Shown: positions 9,483-20,327 of the stretch, piece after piece
How positions within the stretch are numbered: position 1 is the stretch's first letter
Layout of the letters: each line of letters starts with the position of its first letter
From: an uncultured Gammaproteobacteria bacterium
Lineage (GTDB): Bacteria; Pseudomonadota; Gammaproteobacteria; Arenicellales; Poriferihabitantaceae
DNA length: 64,000 nucleotides
Direction: 5' to 3'
Assembly (NCBI GenBank): GCA_947259885.1
Contig: CAMYNW010000004.1
Coordinates: 1-64,000, forward strand
Program-made: the position numbers and the translations under genes
Notes under the pieces: model-generated
What the model was told of the DNA's origin: nothing
The model's input: only the letters and a program-made list of their open reading frames with translations
Database searches by the model: none

Positions 9483-10124
9483 TTACAACCAGTACGCCGT
9501 TCGAGTCATAATGCGTGAAGCGGTTTTCATAAGTGATTTGACCGGGGACGGCAGTTGAGCCGCGCCCGCATCGATTGCCATCTCAGCATGATTCGCTTCG
9601 TCCTTTTTCATCTGCATTACGACTTCGCGGCTGCGCTTATCCTGTTGAGGCAGCGCATCCAGATGTGATTCAAGATGACCGACGACCTGGCGTTCCGTTT
9701 CTGCAACAAATCCCAAATTCCACTTGTCTCCTGCGATACCAGCGATCGCTCCAATTACAAATGAACCGGTATACCAAAATGGATTCAATAGGCTTCCGCG
9801 AGATCCAAGTTCTTCCAGGCGCTGTTCGCACCAGGCGAGGTGGTCGGTTTCCTGTTGCGCCGCCGACTGCATCTTCTCCCTGAGTTTTGGATCAGTCGCA
9901 GTAAGCGCCTGACTCTGATACAAGGCCTGCGCACATATTTCACCCACATGATTTACCCGCATGTAACCTGATGACCTGCGTCTGTCTTGTTCGTTAAGTT
10001 CGCACTCTTCGGCGGATGTCGGGAATGGACGCGTTGATCGTGCGGGGCCGCAAAGGGTTTGCATGGCATCCCCAATCCCAATGATGAGGCGGTCAACAGG
10101 GCTGTATTGGCGTTCATTGTTCAT
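9483..10124 (-). CDS. coq7: 2-polyprenyl-3-methyl-6-methoxy-1,4-benzoquinone monooxygenase Coq7
   Basis: This is a di-iron hydroxylase of ubiquinone synthesis, membrane-associated, adding the C6 hydroxyl. The 213-residue protein has the ferritin-like pattern of two ExxH repeats: VNHVGEICAQALYQSQ, AAQQETDHLAWCEQRL, then FVAETERQVVGHLESHL and KKDEANHAEMAIDAGA. Length and motifs match the proteobacterial Coq7 type. It lies convergent to betC and divergent from rplM. No sign of decay. Confidence 0.95.
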   Translation of the reverse strand: MNNERQYSPVDRLIIGIGDAMQTLCGPARSTRPFPTSAEECELNEQDRRRSSGYMRVNHVGEICAQALYQSQALTATDPKLREKMQSAAQQETDHLAWCEQRLEELGSRGSLLNPFWYTGSFVIGAIAGIAGDKWNLGFVAETERQVVGHLESHLDALPQQDKRSREVVMQMKKDEANHAEMAIDAGAAQLPSPVKSLMKTASRIMTRTAYWL

Positions 10125-10523
10125 CCCTTAATTATATCTCCATAATTATCTGTGAAAAGCTTGTCTGAACAGCAGTTCAGGTAGCTTTCAGGATCGATTC
10201 ATCGCTAATTGCTATATTGCGACCGTACTTAAGGAAGTCACTTGAGTACGATTCCTTCCTCCTTATGGTGGTTTATTGCGGCGCAGCTCTCGGGTTGCGC
10301 CATTTTTATTGAGGACAACAGGCCCGAATGCGAGTAACGCGCCAAACCCATAGGTCGTGATGAGCCCGATCGTGAAATGACTGTAATAAGCAATGAATAT
10401 GGCGGAAAATCTTTGAGAAATCCTCGATAAAACCCCAAAAAAACGATCGGAATCGCCTTGTAACCTCACTTAGGCTCAAGTATCATTCGGCGTCCGAATT
10501 TTCACTCCGATTCGATCGTTCAA
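10125..10523. other. Intergenic region between coq7 and rplM
   Basis: This is about 400 bp between divergent genes. The open frames here are not convincing proteins. The last 80 bp before rplM hold nested inverted repeats, listed separately. Confidence 0.5.
10442..10520 (+). promoter_or_regulatory. Possible structured rplM mRNA leader
   Basis: AACGATCGGAATCG (10442-10455) can pair with CGATTCGATCGTT (10508-10520), with one bulged base. The loop contains a second hairpin, ATTCGG-CGT-CCGAAT (10485-10499). The long stem ends 3 nt before the rplM ATG, and no Shine-Dalgarno is visible there. Autogenous control of the L13-S9 operon through the mRNA leader is known in E. coli. Whether this leader acts that way is inference. 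Confidence 0.4.
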
Positions 10524-10952
10524 ATGAAGACTTTTTCCGCCAAATCCAGGCAGGTCCAGCGAGACTGGTACATCGTCGATGCTAGCGACAAGGTGCTGGG
10601 GAGGCTTGCTTCAGAAATTGCCCATCGCCTGCGCGGTAAGCACAAACCGGAATACACGCCTCATGTGGATACCGGCGATTATATCGTGGTGGTAAATGCT
10701 GAAAAAATCGCGGTAACTGGAAATAAGGCCAACGATAAGGTTTATTATCATCATACCGGACATCCCGGCGGTATTAAGAGCACGCGATTCAAGGACATGA
10801 TCGAAAAGCACCCGACGCGGGTAATAGAAGCAGCGGTCAAAGGTATGATGCCGAAAAATAAGCTAGGTCGGGCAATGCTATCCAAACTTAAGGTATATGC
10901 GGGTGATCAACATGCCCATGCCGCACAACAGCCCAAATTGCTGGAAATCTAA
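10524..10952 (+). CDS. rplM: 50S ribosomal protein L13
   Basis: The 142-residue protein matches bacterial L13 throughout: [58 protein letters not shown] and [19 protein letters not shown]. It is a large-subunit protein needed early in 50S assembly. It is followed 38 bp later by rpsI, the standard operon. Confidence 0.98.
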   Translation: MKTFSAKSRQVQRDWYIVDASDKVLGRLASEIAHRLRGKHKPEYTPHVDTGDYIVVVNAEKIAVTGNKANDKVYYHHTGHPGGIKSTRFKDMIEKHPTRVIEAAVKGMMPKNKLGRAMLSKLKVYAGDQHAHAAQQPKLLEI

Positions 10953-10990
10953 TCCTGCTGATTAGCGACAAACTTCGAATCAAACAAATT

Positions 10991-11389
10991 ATGGCGCAAG
11001 CACAAACGACATACCAGGGAACTGGCAGACGCAAATCTTCAACCGCGCGGGTTTACTTACAGCGTGGCAGCGGCCAGATTGTGATTAATAAAAAGTCTAT
11101 TGATGAATATTTCGGTCGTGAAACCGCGAGAATGATTGTCAGACAGCCTCTCGAGCTGGTGGAGTTGCTGGACAAGATGGACGTCAACGTGAATGTAGGC
11201 GGAGGTGGTAACAGTGGTCAGGCGGGTGCTATTCGACATGGGATTACCCGAGCATTGATGGCTTACGATGAAGAGTTCCGTGCACCCCTTAGGCAGGCTG
11301 GTTTTGTTACTAGAGACGCGCGGGAAGTGGAACGAAAGAAGGTCGGACTGCATAAAGGCCGTAAGCGTCCACAGTACTCAAAACGATAA
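10991..11389 (+). CDS. rpsI: 30S ribosomal protein S9
   Basis: This 132-residue S9 has the conserved [31 protein letters not shown] and the C-terminal [14 protein letters not shown] tail whose last Arg contacts P-site tRNA. It is the second gene of the L13-S9 operon and ends before a rho-independent terminator. In many relatives petABC and sspA follow; here metG is convergent instead. Confidence 0.98.
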   Translation: MAQAQTTYQGTGRRKSSTARVYLQRGSGQIVINKKSIDEYFGRETARMIVRQPLELVELLDKMDVNVNVGGGGNSGQAGAIRHGITRALMAYDEEFRAPLRQAGFVTRDAREVERKKVGLHKGRKRPQYSKR

Positions 11390-11420
11390 CAACCTTCGCA
11401 AATCAATCGAACCAATACAG

Positions 11421-11448
11421 AAAAGCAGCCGACAGGCTGCTTTTTTAC
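11421..11448 (+). terminator. Rho-independent terminator of rplM-rpsI
   Basis: AGCAGCC-GACA-GGCTGCT (11424-11441) forms a 7-bp stem with a four-base loop, followed by a run of T. A-rich sequence on the other side (GAAAAGC) lets it also serve metG, which ends just downstream on the opposite strand. Confidence 0.9.
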
Positions 11449-11455
11449 TTCTGCA

Positions 11456-13477
11456 CTACTTAACCCGCATACCGGGTTTGGCCCCGTCATCCGGGTTAAG
11501 TACAAAAATATCTTTCCCCCCTGGACCTGCCGCAAGCACCATACCCTCGGAAATGCCAAATCGCATTTTACGCGGTGCTAGATTGGCGACCATGACTGTC
11601 AGACGACCTTCCAATTGTTCCGGCTGATAAGCGGATTTGACACCCGCAAATACATTGCGGGTTTCGCCGTCTAGATCTAGGATTAGACGCAATAACTTAT
11701 CCGCACCTTCAACTTGTTCGGCCTTGGCGATTCGAGCCACCCTTAAGTCCAGCTTGGCAAATTCATCGTAGCTGATTTCTGGAGATATCGGATCTTCGGC
11801 CAGCGGCCCGCTTTTAGAGGCCGCTTTCATCAATTCTTTTGTGTCTTCAATCATCGACTCAATCTGTTGATCTTCTATACGGGTGAGTAACGGCTTAAAC
11901 CTGTTGATCGGATGATCCAGCAGCGGTGACTCCGCATCTTTCCAGCAAAGCGGATCGATTACAAGAAAAGATTCGACTTTCCCGGCGGTAACAGGCAAAA
12001 CGGGTTTGAGGCTGATTATTAACAACCGGAATAGGTTCAAACCGAGGGTGCAAATGCCCTGGACCTGGTGTTTTTGTGAATCATCTTTGATTAACACCCA
12101 CGGTTTTGCAGCGTCGATATATTGATTTGCTTTGTCCGCAAGGGCCATTATTTCTCGCACAGCTTTACTGTATTGACGGTTTTCATAGTCCTCAGCAATT
12201 CCCTGCAGTGCCGAAACGAAATCCTCATACATTTGAGAGTCAGGTAAAGCGCCACCCAACCTGCCGTCGAAATTTTTACTGATGAATCCGGCGCAGCGAC
12301 TAGCAATGTTAACCAGTTTGCCGATGAGATCAGAATTTACCCTGGCCTGGAAATCGTCCAGGCTTAAATCAATATCATCGATGCTATTGTCGAGTTTAGC
12401 GGCATAGTAATACCGCAGGTACTCAGCATTAAGATGTTTAAGGTAGGTTTCCGCCATAATGAAAGTGCCCCGGGACTTGGACATTTTCTGACCATTCACG
12501 GTCAGAAATCCGTGACACCACACTGCGGTAGGTGTGCGAAACCCCGCTCCTTTCAGCTCAGCAGGCCAAAACAGCGTGTGAAATCTCGCGATATCTTTGC
12601 CAATAAAGTGATAGAGCTCAGCGGTACTTTGTGGTGCCAGAAACGCATCGAAATCTAATCCTTTTCGCTCGCACAAATTCTTGAAGCTGGCCAGGTAGCC
12701 GATCGGAGCATCAAGCCAGACATAAAAATATTTATTGGATTCTCCTGGGATAGCGAAACCCCAATAGGGTGCATTTCTGGAAATATCCCATTCAAAAAGC
12801 TCGTGTTCAAACAGCTCTCGCTGTTTATTGGCAATTTCTGGTTGTGTGCCGCCCTGGTCGAACCACTCCGCGAGAAAATCCCGAAAGTCATCTACTTTGA
12901 AGAACAATTGCTCCGAGTCTTTCTCCACGGGGGTGGCACCTGACACAACCGACTTCGGGTCTATTAGCTCAGTAGGCGAATAGGTCGCTCCACACACTTC
13001 GCAATTATCACCATACTGATCGTCAGATTTGCAGTTGGGACAGGTTCCCTTGACGAAACGATCTGGCAGGTACATACCCCGTTCCGGATCGTAAAACTGC
13101 TTGATAGTGCGTCGGGAAATGTGCCCCGCCTGGTTAAGCCGCTGATATATCAGCTCCGATAATTTGCGGTTTTCTTCGGAGTGCGTGGTATAGAAATTAT
13201 CAAAATCGACCAGAAAGTCGGCGAAATCCCGAGAGTGTTCCTGATGCATCTTATCGATCAGCTCTTGAGGACTGACGCCGTCAGCCTCGGCCCTTAGCAT
13301 GATAGGCGTGCCATGGGCATCGTCTGCACATACATAGTGGCACTCGTGGCCTCGCATTTTCTGGTACCGCACCCATATGTCAGTTTGGATATACTCAACC
13401 AGATGTCCAAGGTGAATAGGACCATTGGCATAGGGCAGGGCGCTGGTGACCAGCATTTTCCGCTGAGGATTTGTCAT
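11456..13477 (-). CDS. metG: Methionyl-tRNA synthetase
   Basis: This class I synthetase charges tRNA-Met. The 673-residue protein has the HIGH-type motif in [12 protein letters not shown] (about residue 20), a zinc knuckle [18 protein letters not shown] (about 145-162), KMSKS (about 333) and a C-terminal OB-fold tRNA-binding domain (about 570-673, [20 protein letters not shown]). This is the long, dimeric proteobacterial form. It is divergent from mrp, the same arrangement as in enterobacteria. Confidence 0.98.
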   Translation of the reverse strand: MTNPQRKMLVTSALPYANGPIHLGHLVEYIQTDIWVRYQKMRGHECHYVCADDAHGTPIMLRAEADGVSPQELIDKMHQEHSRDFADFLVDFDNFYTTHSEENRKLSELIYQRLNQAGHISRRTIKQFYDPERGMYLPDRFVKGTCPNCKSDDQYGDNCEVCGATYSPTELIDPKSVVSGATPVEKDSEQLFFKVDDFRDFLAEWFDQGGTQPEIANKQRELFEHELFEWDISRNAPYWGFAIPGESNKYFYVWLDAPIGYLASFKNLCERKGLDFDAFLAPQSTAELYHFIGKDIARFHTLFWPAELKGAGFRTPTAVWCHGFLTVNGQKMSKSRGTFIMAETYLKHLNAEYLRYYYAAKLDNSIDDIDLSLDDFQARVNSDLIGKLVNIASRCAGFISKNFDGRLGGALPDSQMYEDFVSALQGIAEDYENRQYSKAVREIMALADKANQYIDAAKPWVLIKDDSQKHQVQGICTLGLNLFRLLIISLKPVLPVTAGKVESFLVIDPLCWKDAESPLLDHPINRFKPLLTRIEDQQIESMIEDTKELMKAASKSGPLAEDPISPEISYDEFAKLDLRVARIAKAEQVEGADKLLRLILDLDGETRNVFAGVKSAYQPEQLEGRLTVMVANLAPRKMRFGISEGMVLAAGPGGKDIFVLNPDDGAKPGMRVK

Positions 13478-13711
13478 TTCGAGACAGGCTGTTGGTTGAA
13501 TGCCGCAGTTGTCAAAAGTGGCCGGCAGGTGATTTATTTGAGCTTTGAACCGCCTATTATACTTCGAGACGAACAGTTAAAATATCAGGTTGTACCCTCC
13601 AAGATAGATCTTGAAGCCGGCGCAGATTCGGAAACGGTTTTCCTGGCGCAGAACACAGATGCTCCCCACAACTTAGAACCACGATATCTAAATGACACAG
13701 GCAACTAAAAA

Positions 13712-14785
13712 ATGACCGCAATGACCCGTGATGACATTGAGGCCAGACTGAAGAAAGTAATCGATCCCCATACCGAGGTGGATCTGGTCGCAGGCAAAAA
13801 TATTCAAGACATTTCCGTAGATGGCGACGTCGTTAAAATCGAGGTGGTTCTGGGCTACCCGGCAAAAAGCTTTGAGCCGGAAATGGTGAAGCTGGTCAAA
13901 GCCGAAATTCCCGAAGCTGTTGTAACTGTTTCTTCTAATACAGTTGCCCACGAGGTGCAGGAAGGCGTCAAACCGCTAAAGGGCGTCAAGAACATCATTG
14001 CAGTCGCCTCCGGAAAGGGCGGAGTGGGTAAATCCACACTCTCAGTCAATCTAGCGTTGGCGCTATCGGCGGAAGGAGCGAGAGTCGGGATTCTTGATGC
14101 AGATATCTATGGCCCAAGTCAGCCGCGCATGCTAGGTATTTCCGGAAAGCCGCAGTCGAAAGATGGAAAAACCTTGGAACCGATGAACAGCTACGACATT
14201 CAGGCGATGTCGATCGGATTTCTGGTGGACGAGGAGTCCCCTATGATCTGGCGGGGACCCATGGTGACCCAAGCACTGGAACAATTACTCAAAGACACCC
14301 AATGGGATGATCTCGACTATCTGGTGGTCGATATGCCTCCGGGAACCGGAGATATACAGCTTACTCTAGCTCAAAAGGTCCCGGTATCAGGATCGGTAAT
14401 CGTAACAACACCCCAGGATATCGCGCTTCTGGATGCGCGCAAGGCCTACAAGATGTTTGAAAAGGTCGAGATTCCAGTTCTCGGCGTAGTCGAAAACATG
14501 AGCACCCATATCTGCAGTAACTGCGGGCACGAAGAGCACATTTTCGGAGAAGGCGGTGGTCAGACAATGGCCACAGATTACGGTACCGAGTTTCTTGGCG
14601 ACGTGCCCCTCGACCGGCAGATACGAGAGGGTGCTGATGGTGGCCGTCCCAGCGTGGTATCCGATCCCGATGGCGCGGTGTCACAAAAATACAAAGCGAT
14701 CGCACGTAAGACCGCGGCAATATTGGCAATGCGCAAGAAAGATTACAGCGCAAAATTTCCCAATATCGTGATCCAACAAAACTGA
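13712..14785 (+). CDS. mrp: Mrp/ApbC-type Fe-S cluster carrier ATPase
   Basis: The 357-residue cytosolic protein has an N-terminal MIP18-like domain (about residues 1-85) and a ParA-type P-loop NTPase domain: [11 protein letters not shown] (about 100-110), [17 protein letters not shown] and [17 protein letters not shown]. It also has the cluster-binding CxxC of the family in [18 protein letters not shown] (about 270). Such proteins bind and transfer [4Fe-4S] clusters. Its stop overlaps the dcd start (TGATG), so the two genes are translationally coupled. Confidence 0.95.
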   Translation: MTAMTRDDIEARLKKVIDPHTEVDLVAGKNIQDISVDGDVVKIEVVLGYPAKSFEPEMVKLVKAEIPEAVVTVSSNTVAHEVQEGVKPLKGVKNIIAVASGKGGVGKSTLSVNLALALSAEGARVGILDADIYGPSQPRMLGISGKPQSKDGKTLEPMNSYDIQAMSIGFLVDEESPMIWRGPMVTQALEQLLKDTQWDDLDYLVVDMPPGTGDIQLTLAQKVPVSGSVIVTTPQDIALLDARKAYKMFEKVEIPVLGVVENMSTHICSNCGHEEHIFGEGGGQTMATDYGTEFLGDVPLDRQIREGADGGRPSVVSDPDGAVSQKYKAIARKTAAILAMRKKDYSAKFPNIVIQQN

Positions 14786-15351
14786 TGGCTATCAAATCGG
14801 ATAAATGGATCCGCCGGATGGCGGATTCTACGGGGATGATTGAGCCGTTTGAATCTGGTCAGGTGCGTGAAAATGATCAAGGCAAGGTGATCTCTTACGG
14901 TACCTCCAGCTATGGCTACGATATTAGATGTTCCAACGAGTTCAAGATCTTCACTAATATCAACTCGGCGGTAGTGGACCCTAAATCATTTGATGCCAAC
15001 AGTTTCGTGGATTTCACCGGAGACGTCTGCATTATCCCGCCAAATTCTTTCGCCCTGGCAAGAACGGTTGAATATTTTCGAATTCCGCGAAACGTTTTGA
15101 CAATTTGCCTTGGCAAGAGCACCTATGCCCGATGCGGCATTATCGTCAACGTAACCCCGTTCGAGCCTGAGTGGGAAGGGTATGTGACCCTGGAATTTTC
15201 CAATACCACACCCTTACCCGCAAAGATCTACGCTAATGAGGGCGTGGCACAGGTATTATTCTTTGAATCCGACGAGGTGTGTGAAACCTCTTACGCCGAT
15301 CGCGGTGGAAAGTACCAGGGCCAAACTGGCGTCACCTTACCTAAAGCCTGA
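14785..15351 (+). CDS. dcd: dCTP deaminase
   Basis: Dcd converts dCTP to dUTP, the main source of dUMP for thymidylate in Gammaproteobacteria. The 188-residue protein carries [12 protein letters not shown], the [21 protein letters not shown] region with the catalytic Glu-type active site, and the C-terminal [13 protein letters not shown]. Length equals the family norm. It shares one base with the mrp stop. Confidence 0.97.
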   Translation: MAIKSDKWIRRMADSTGMIEPFESGQVRENDQGKVISYGTSSYGYDIRCSNEFKIFTNINSAVVDPKSFDANSFVDFTGDVCIIPPNSFALARTVEYFRIPRNVLTICLGKSTYARCGIIVNVTPFEPEWEGYVTLEFSNTTPLPAKIYANEGVAQVLFFESDEVCETSYADRGGKYQGQTGVTLPKA

Positions 15352-15361
15352 AGCAAAACCC

Positions 15362-15670
15362 ATGTATCGGGTTGGTTCAGTTTCTCAGTATCTTAATCTG
15401 ATATGCGTTACGACGTTCGAGCTTGAAGAGATGGCATATCGCATGGGGGAGGATCTCGAAGACGAATTGGATGACCTTTCGCCACGCTGTCAGGAGATTG
15501 CAGAGTATCTGAAAACCGTCAGACAGGATATTAAATCAGCTGCGCATGACTGGGATATCCGAGAGCTTGAGTATGTGTCGTTGGCGAGACGGTTGAGAAA
15601 TGTGTTGCCGTTTTATCCTCTGCCCAGAGTCATCAACAGGATTCACTTCGGGCGTGAGCTTCAAGCATAA
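15362..15670 (+). CDS. Conserved small protein of unknown function
   Basis: I do not recognise this 102-residue protein. ATG 15362 lies 11 bp after the dcd stop, suggesting the same transcript. It is mostly helical by eye, with an acidic stretch (EMAYRMGEDLEDELDDLSPRC, about residues 20-40) and a basic end (RVINRIHFGREL). No signal peptide, transmembrane segment or metal motif is visible. The longer open frame reaching into dcd is unlikely to be used. Confidence 0.55.
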   Translation: MYRVGSVSQYLNLICVTTFELEEMAYRMGEDLEDELDDLSPRCQEIAEYLKTVRQDIKSAAHDWDIRELEYVSLARRLRNVLPFYPLPRVINRIHFGRELQA

Positions 15671-15717
15671 AGCCGGCTAGTCTTACCCAACCAGGATTAC
15701 AGGCTTTTTAAATTAGT

Positions 15718-16302
15718 TCAGGCGCCATGCTGATACTGCTCTAATACCAATTCCACCATGCTGAGGTAATATTCCATCTTCGGCGTTTGTCGACCGGCCA
15801 CCTTGCCGCCATCATCATAGCGTCTTACCCGTACAATGGTATCCAGCCAGGGATTCTGTTCGAACGCTTTGACTTCCTCTTCGCTCATAGGTCCACCCTG
15901 CAAAGCCAAAGACTGGACTGAGGCCTCCGATAATCCTGAAAAGTAATCCGGTTCCACTGCGCATAGATAGCGCTTGGCGTCGACGTGCCAGCGCACCACT
16001 TCGCACACTTCAGGGGGGAACCAGGATTTGAGTATTTTTTCACCTGCGACCTCGTGCAGGTTATCCACACCAATGTCGAGGTAATCTTCGTCAAACTCGG
16101 AGGTGTAATGACCGACATCGTGCAACAGCGCCGCCACGATCACGCTTGGGCTTTCTCCGGCCCGCTCGGCAATCCAGGCACTTTGCAACATATGTTCCGA
16201 CATTGTCACGGCTTCACCGAGATAGGATTCACTGCCTCTGCGAAGAAGGATGTCTCGCAAAAGCGCAATGACCTCAGCGGGTTCTTTTGGCTGGGTGTTC
16301 AT
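15718..16302 (-). CDS. tmpB: HD-domain mixed-valent di-iron oxygenase, TmpB/PhnZ-like
   Basis: PhnZ and TmpB oxidatively cleave the C-P bond of 1-hydroxy-2-aminoethylphosphonates; TmpB acts on the trimethylated form and yields glycine betaine and phosphate. The 194-residue protein aligns by eye with PhnZ along its length: SYLGEAV (the Tyr/Glu gate), SEHMLQSA, ALLHDVGHY, the LHEVAG His, RWHVDAKRYL, LALQGGPMSEEE and RRYDDGGKV with the final Asp ligand. The gene overlaps tmpA by 4 bp. The partner is a GBBH-like hydroxylase rather than PhnY, which points to TmpB. Phosphonate use is inferred. Confidence 0.8.
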   Translation of the reverse strand: MNTQPKEPAEVIALLRDILLRRGSESYLGEAVTMSEHMLQSAWIAERAGESPSVIVAALLHDVGHYTSEFDEDYLDIGVDNLHEVAGEKILKSWFPPEVCEVVRWHVDAKRYLCAVEPDYFSGLSEASVQSLALQGGPMSEEEVKAFEQNPWLDTIVRVRRYDDGGKVAGRQTPKMEYYLSMVELVLEQYQHGA

Positions 16303-17432
16303 CGACTATGGCTCTCAATCATACGAATCGTACTTTGCAGGCTGTCTTTGTCGGCGTAAGCTCCTTGGAACCATCGGGAACCTGTTTCGCTATATTCACG
16401 GCGACCATGCAATACCCGAGTGTTATCGACGATAAATAACTCTCCCGGTGCCAGTCGAAACTGCACTGCCAGTTCGGGTCGTCGGGTAATTTTCGAGAAA
16501 TGAGCGTGGGCGGCATAGAACTCAGGCACGTTGTCGTAGGGTACACCGGTCAGAGGTCCACTCGAACGATTATTAACCCGCACCGCAATTAACTGCCCCT
16601 CAGGGGATACTTCTATTATAGGGCGGCAAGCGTGCAGAGAGCTTACACCATCACCTCGATATTCAAATCGGGCGCTGTGCTGGCACAGAAGATTAAAACG
16701 GGTCGGTGATTCCTGATCCAAAATATTAGCGCATCTGAAACCGTCAACTACAATAGATTCTCCGCCGCTTGCATCGTTTTCGATGCAATGCAGTATTTGC
16801 AGGGTGGGCACTGGATCGCGGTAGGGATTGTCGGTGTGCGGATCCAGTCCATCGCGCGTGAAGGCGAGATTCACCGGATTGGCTTCAGAGCGGACTTCGA
16901 ACAGGCGGCCATAGTTGGTTTCCCGCACAAAGCCGAACAAATCAACAACATCAAATAGTTTGCCGGGTTGATCAGGAACATCCTTGAGGATGGCGAAACC
17001 GTAGACCGCGATCCACCTTAGCCACTCTGACAGCGCTGGTTTCGACTGCGTGATCAAGCTGTAGCTACCGCTAACCGTGGTTGTGTCTAGCTCACCATCC
17101 CAGGAAATCAATGCATGATTAATCAGCTTAGGACGCTCGGTTCGGTCATAGTGATGCTGCTTCAGCCATTCAAGATCAAGCCAGGTTGCGGTGCCGTCAG
17201 AAAACTCGATTTCCAGTCGGTTGTCCGCAACTTTGGCATTGACAATATCCAAATCTATTCTCAGGTCGGCGACCGAAAATTTTTTCTGGCCGTTATAAGG
17301 ATCTCGTGAGCTGGAATCCTGACCGTTATCTCGCAACCAAATGCCATGATAGCGATGAAATTCGCCATCCGGCCAGTTCAGCGCTAATGCTCGTCGATCC
17401 TCGATAATTTTTACTGCGGGTAATGGCGGCAT
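16299..17432 (-). CDS. tmpA: TmpA-like 2-oxoglutarate/Fe(II) hydroxylase (GBBH family)
   Basis: TmpA hydroxylates C1 of 2-(trimethylamino)ethylphosphonate; it was earlier annotated as gamma-butyrobetaine hydroxylase. The 377-residue protein has the family's N-terminal domain (HGIWLRDNGQDSSSRDPYNG, about residues 29-48) and a TauD-type domain with iron ligands in GLDPHTDNPYRDP (HxD, about 217-229) and NTRVLHGRREY (distal His, about 348). It overlaps the PhnZ-like gene by 4 bp, forming a two-gene operon. A true gamma-butyrobetaine hydroxylase remains possible, but pairing with an HD oxygenase argues for the phosphonate pathway. Confidence 0.78.
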   Translation of the reverse strand: MPPLPAVKIIEDRRALALNWPDGEFHRYHGIWLRDNGQDSSSRDPYNGQKKFSVADLRIDLDIVNAKVADNRLEIEFSDGTATWLDLEWLKQHHYDRTERPKLINHALISWDGELDTTTVSGSYSLITQSKPALSEWLRWIAVYGFAILKDVPDQPGKLFDVVDLFGFVRETNYGRLFEVRSEANPVNLAFTRDGLDPHTDNPYRDPVPTLQILHCIENDASGGESIVVDGFRCANILDQESPTRFNLLCQHSARFEYRGDGVSSLHACRPIIEVSPEGQLIAVRVNNRSSGPLTGVPYDNVPEFYAAHAHFSKITRRPELAVQFRLAPGELFIVDNTRVLHGRREYSETGSRWFQGAYADKDSLQSTIRMIESHSR

Positions 17433-17507
17433 AGCAGAATGGTGCGGCTCTCAACGCCGCCGAGTATACATCCAGCCGTGCCGGTGTGAGCAAGCTTCGA
17501 CTGTTCT

Positions 17508-17753
17508 CTACTTTGCCCAGAAGGGTTTTTCAGCCTCTTGCGTGGCCTGTTCTCGAGTAATGCCAATGTCTTTCAGCATCCTCTCAGAAAGACTTGTCAG
17601 CCGTTGACGCTGCTGATAACGCTGGAACCAGATACGGATTGTGGCCGACAGTGTTCCACCGAGGAATATTTTGATTGCATTACGGGTGGGCACAACATCG
17701 ACTAAATAATCTAGTGGTTGGTTTTGCTTACATGTGTTCAGATAATTTGACAT
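17508..17753 (-). CDS. DUF1127 small basic protein
   Basis: This 81-residue protein ends in the DUF1127 signature LSERMLKDIGITREQATQEAEKPFW, a short helical Arg-rich domain found widely in Proteobacteria. Some members are reported to bind RNA or affect phosphate and C/N metabolism, but this one is uncharacterised. It sits 75 bp upstream of tmpA on the same strand and may share its control by the divergent LysR gene. Confidence 0.8.
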   Translation of the reverse strand: MSNYLNTCKQNQPLDYLVDVVPTRNAIKIFLGGTLSATIRIWFQRYQQRQRLTSLSERMLKDIGITREQATQEAEKPFWAK

Positions 17754-17882
17754 AATAGCCTCCAGCGTTTGAATTAAGGGTTTTCACCAACGAAAGTTCT
17801 TAAGGACTGCTAATTTAAAGGGTATGACAAATTTTCACAAACGATCATTTTTAATATTTCAAATTAGAAAAATTAATCTGAT

Positions 17883-18797
17883 ATGCAAACCAGAACTCCA
17901 CCGCTGGGTACGCTCAGGGCGTTTCGCGCCGCCGCCCACTGTCTTTCATTTACCCAAGCAGCGGACGAACTCAGTGTGACTCAGGCGGCGATCAGTCATC
18001 AGATCAAATCGTTAGAGGGATTTCTCAATACAGCGTTGTTCGTGCGAGGTAACCGCAGCCTTGCTCTTTCAGATGCGGGCTCAAGATTTCTCCCTTATGT
18101 GGATCAGATGTTCACGCTGCTGGATCAAGGGCTGCAACAGCTTAAGTCGCACAGTAGTGAATCCACTCTGACCGTGACACTGCTGCCTTCATTCGCGTCT
18201 CGGTGGCTAGTGCCGAGGCTTGGATTATTTCTGAAATCAAATCCAGATATCGATTTCAGACTTGCGCCCTCTCGCAACATTACCAATTTTCAGACTGAGG
18301 ATATCGATCTGGCGATACGTTATGGCTCCGGTAACTATCCGGGTCTAGTTAGTATTCATCTTATGGATGAAGACATCTATCCCGTGTGCAGCCCGGGCAT
18401 CATGCGAGGACCCCACCCTTTACTCAAGCCGTCAGATCTTAAGCATCATGTTCTGCTTCACGATGATGGGCACGGGGACTGGCGAAAGTGGCTGGTTGCG
18501 GCGCAAGTCAATGACGTCGATCCGAGTAAGGGGCCCGTGTATACGGATTCGGCGATGGCAGTACAGTCAGCAATCGAGGGCGATGGAGTAGCTTTGGCTC
18601 GAAGCAAGCTGGTGCAGGATGACATTACGCGGGGACAGCTGGTGAAACCGTTTGAAATTTCTCAGCCGTCTAACTTTTCATATTATGTTGTGTATCCGGA
18701 AGAGCGACCGCCTAGCCAGCCAATGCTCGAATTTATTCAGTGGCTGCAGCAACAGATTCTGGCCGACGAGATGAAGTATCGAGGCACGACATCATGA
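17883..18797 (+). CDS. LysR-family regulator, GcvA-like
   Basis: The 304-residue protein has an N-terminal winged helix-turn-helix (TLRAFRAAAHCLSFTQAADELSVTQAAISHQIKSLE, residues 8-43) and a periplasmic-binding-protein-like effector domain (about 90-295). The PPLGTLRAFRAAA start is typical of the GcvA subgroup. It is divergent from DUF1127-tmpA-tmpB with a 129-bp AT-rich gap, the usual arrangement for a LysR activator and its target. The effector is unknown; a phosphonate or betaine is a reasonable guess. Confidence 0.85.
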   Translation: MQTRTPPLGTLRAFRAAAHCLSFTQAADELSVTQAAISHQIKSLEGFLNTALFVRGNRSLALSDAGSRFLPYVDQMFTLLDQGLQQLKSHSSESTLTVTLLPSFASRWLVPRLGLFLKSNPDIDFRLAPSRNITNFQTEDIDLAIRYGSGNYPGLVSIHLMDEDIYPVCSPGIMRGPHPLLKPSDLKHHVLLHDDGHGDWRKWLVAAQVNDVDPSKGPVYTDSAMAVQSAIEGDGVALARSKLVQDDITRGQLVKPFEISQPSNFSYYVVYPEERPPSQPMLEFIQWLQQQILADEMKYRGTTS

Positions 18798-18936
18798 CCG
18801 CATAAGTGCAGCTTGCTCGGGAGAGCTGCTTCTCTCTATAAATTGATGATAAATGCCAACATGTTAGCGCAGAGGTTTTTCGAATCCTCTCGCTGGATTT
18901 CTTTAAACTTTAGTAAAATGAAAACATTGAACGCTC

Positions 18937-20127
<1,191 letters not shown>

Positions 20128-20144
20128 TGGTATTGGATCAACCT

Positions 20145-20311
20145 TTAAGGAATCTCTGATCAAAACATGAACGATCAATTTGAGCCCAAAATGACCTATT
20201 TCTTCGTTGGAAAACTTCGCAATAGTCCTGCTATTACGTGCGTTTCCCGCCTCGAACTCGATCATTTTAAATCTCAACATGATTCGTCCAGTTTTAATCA
20301 GAGGCTCCCTA
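20145..20311. mobile_element. IS5-type MITE between kbl and tdh
   Basis: Imperfect 20-bp inverted ends lie at 20147-20166 (AAGGAATCTCTGATCAAAAC) and 20291-20310; the reverse complement of the right end matches the left at 16 of 20 bases. Flanking TTAA and CTAA fit the YTAR target of IS5-group elements. There is no transposase inside, only about 165 bp. The left 95 bp recur at 41325-41419 with two differences. The minus-strand open frame across this element is a by-product that recurs with the repeat. Confidence 0.75.
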
Positions 20312-20327
20312 AATTAAGGACAGTTCT

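Noticed and set aside
13313..13708. Plus-strand frame across the metG start and the metG-mrp gap
   Set aside because: About half lies antisense to metG, and the rest lacks a start signal and family resemblance.
18798..18936. Glycine riboswitch upstream of kbl
   Set aside because: The conserved tandem aptamer sequences are not present; likewise none was seen before tdh or glyA.
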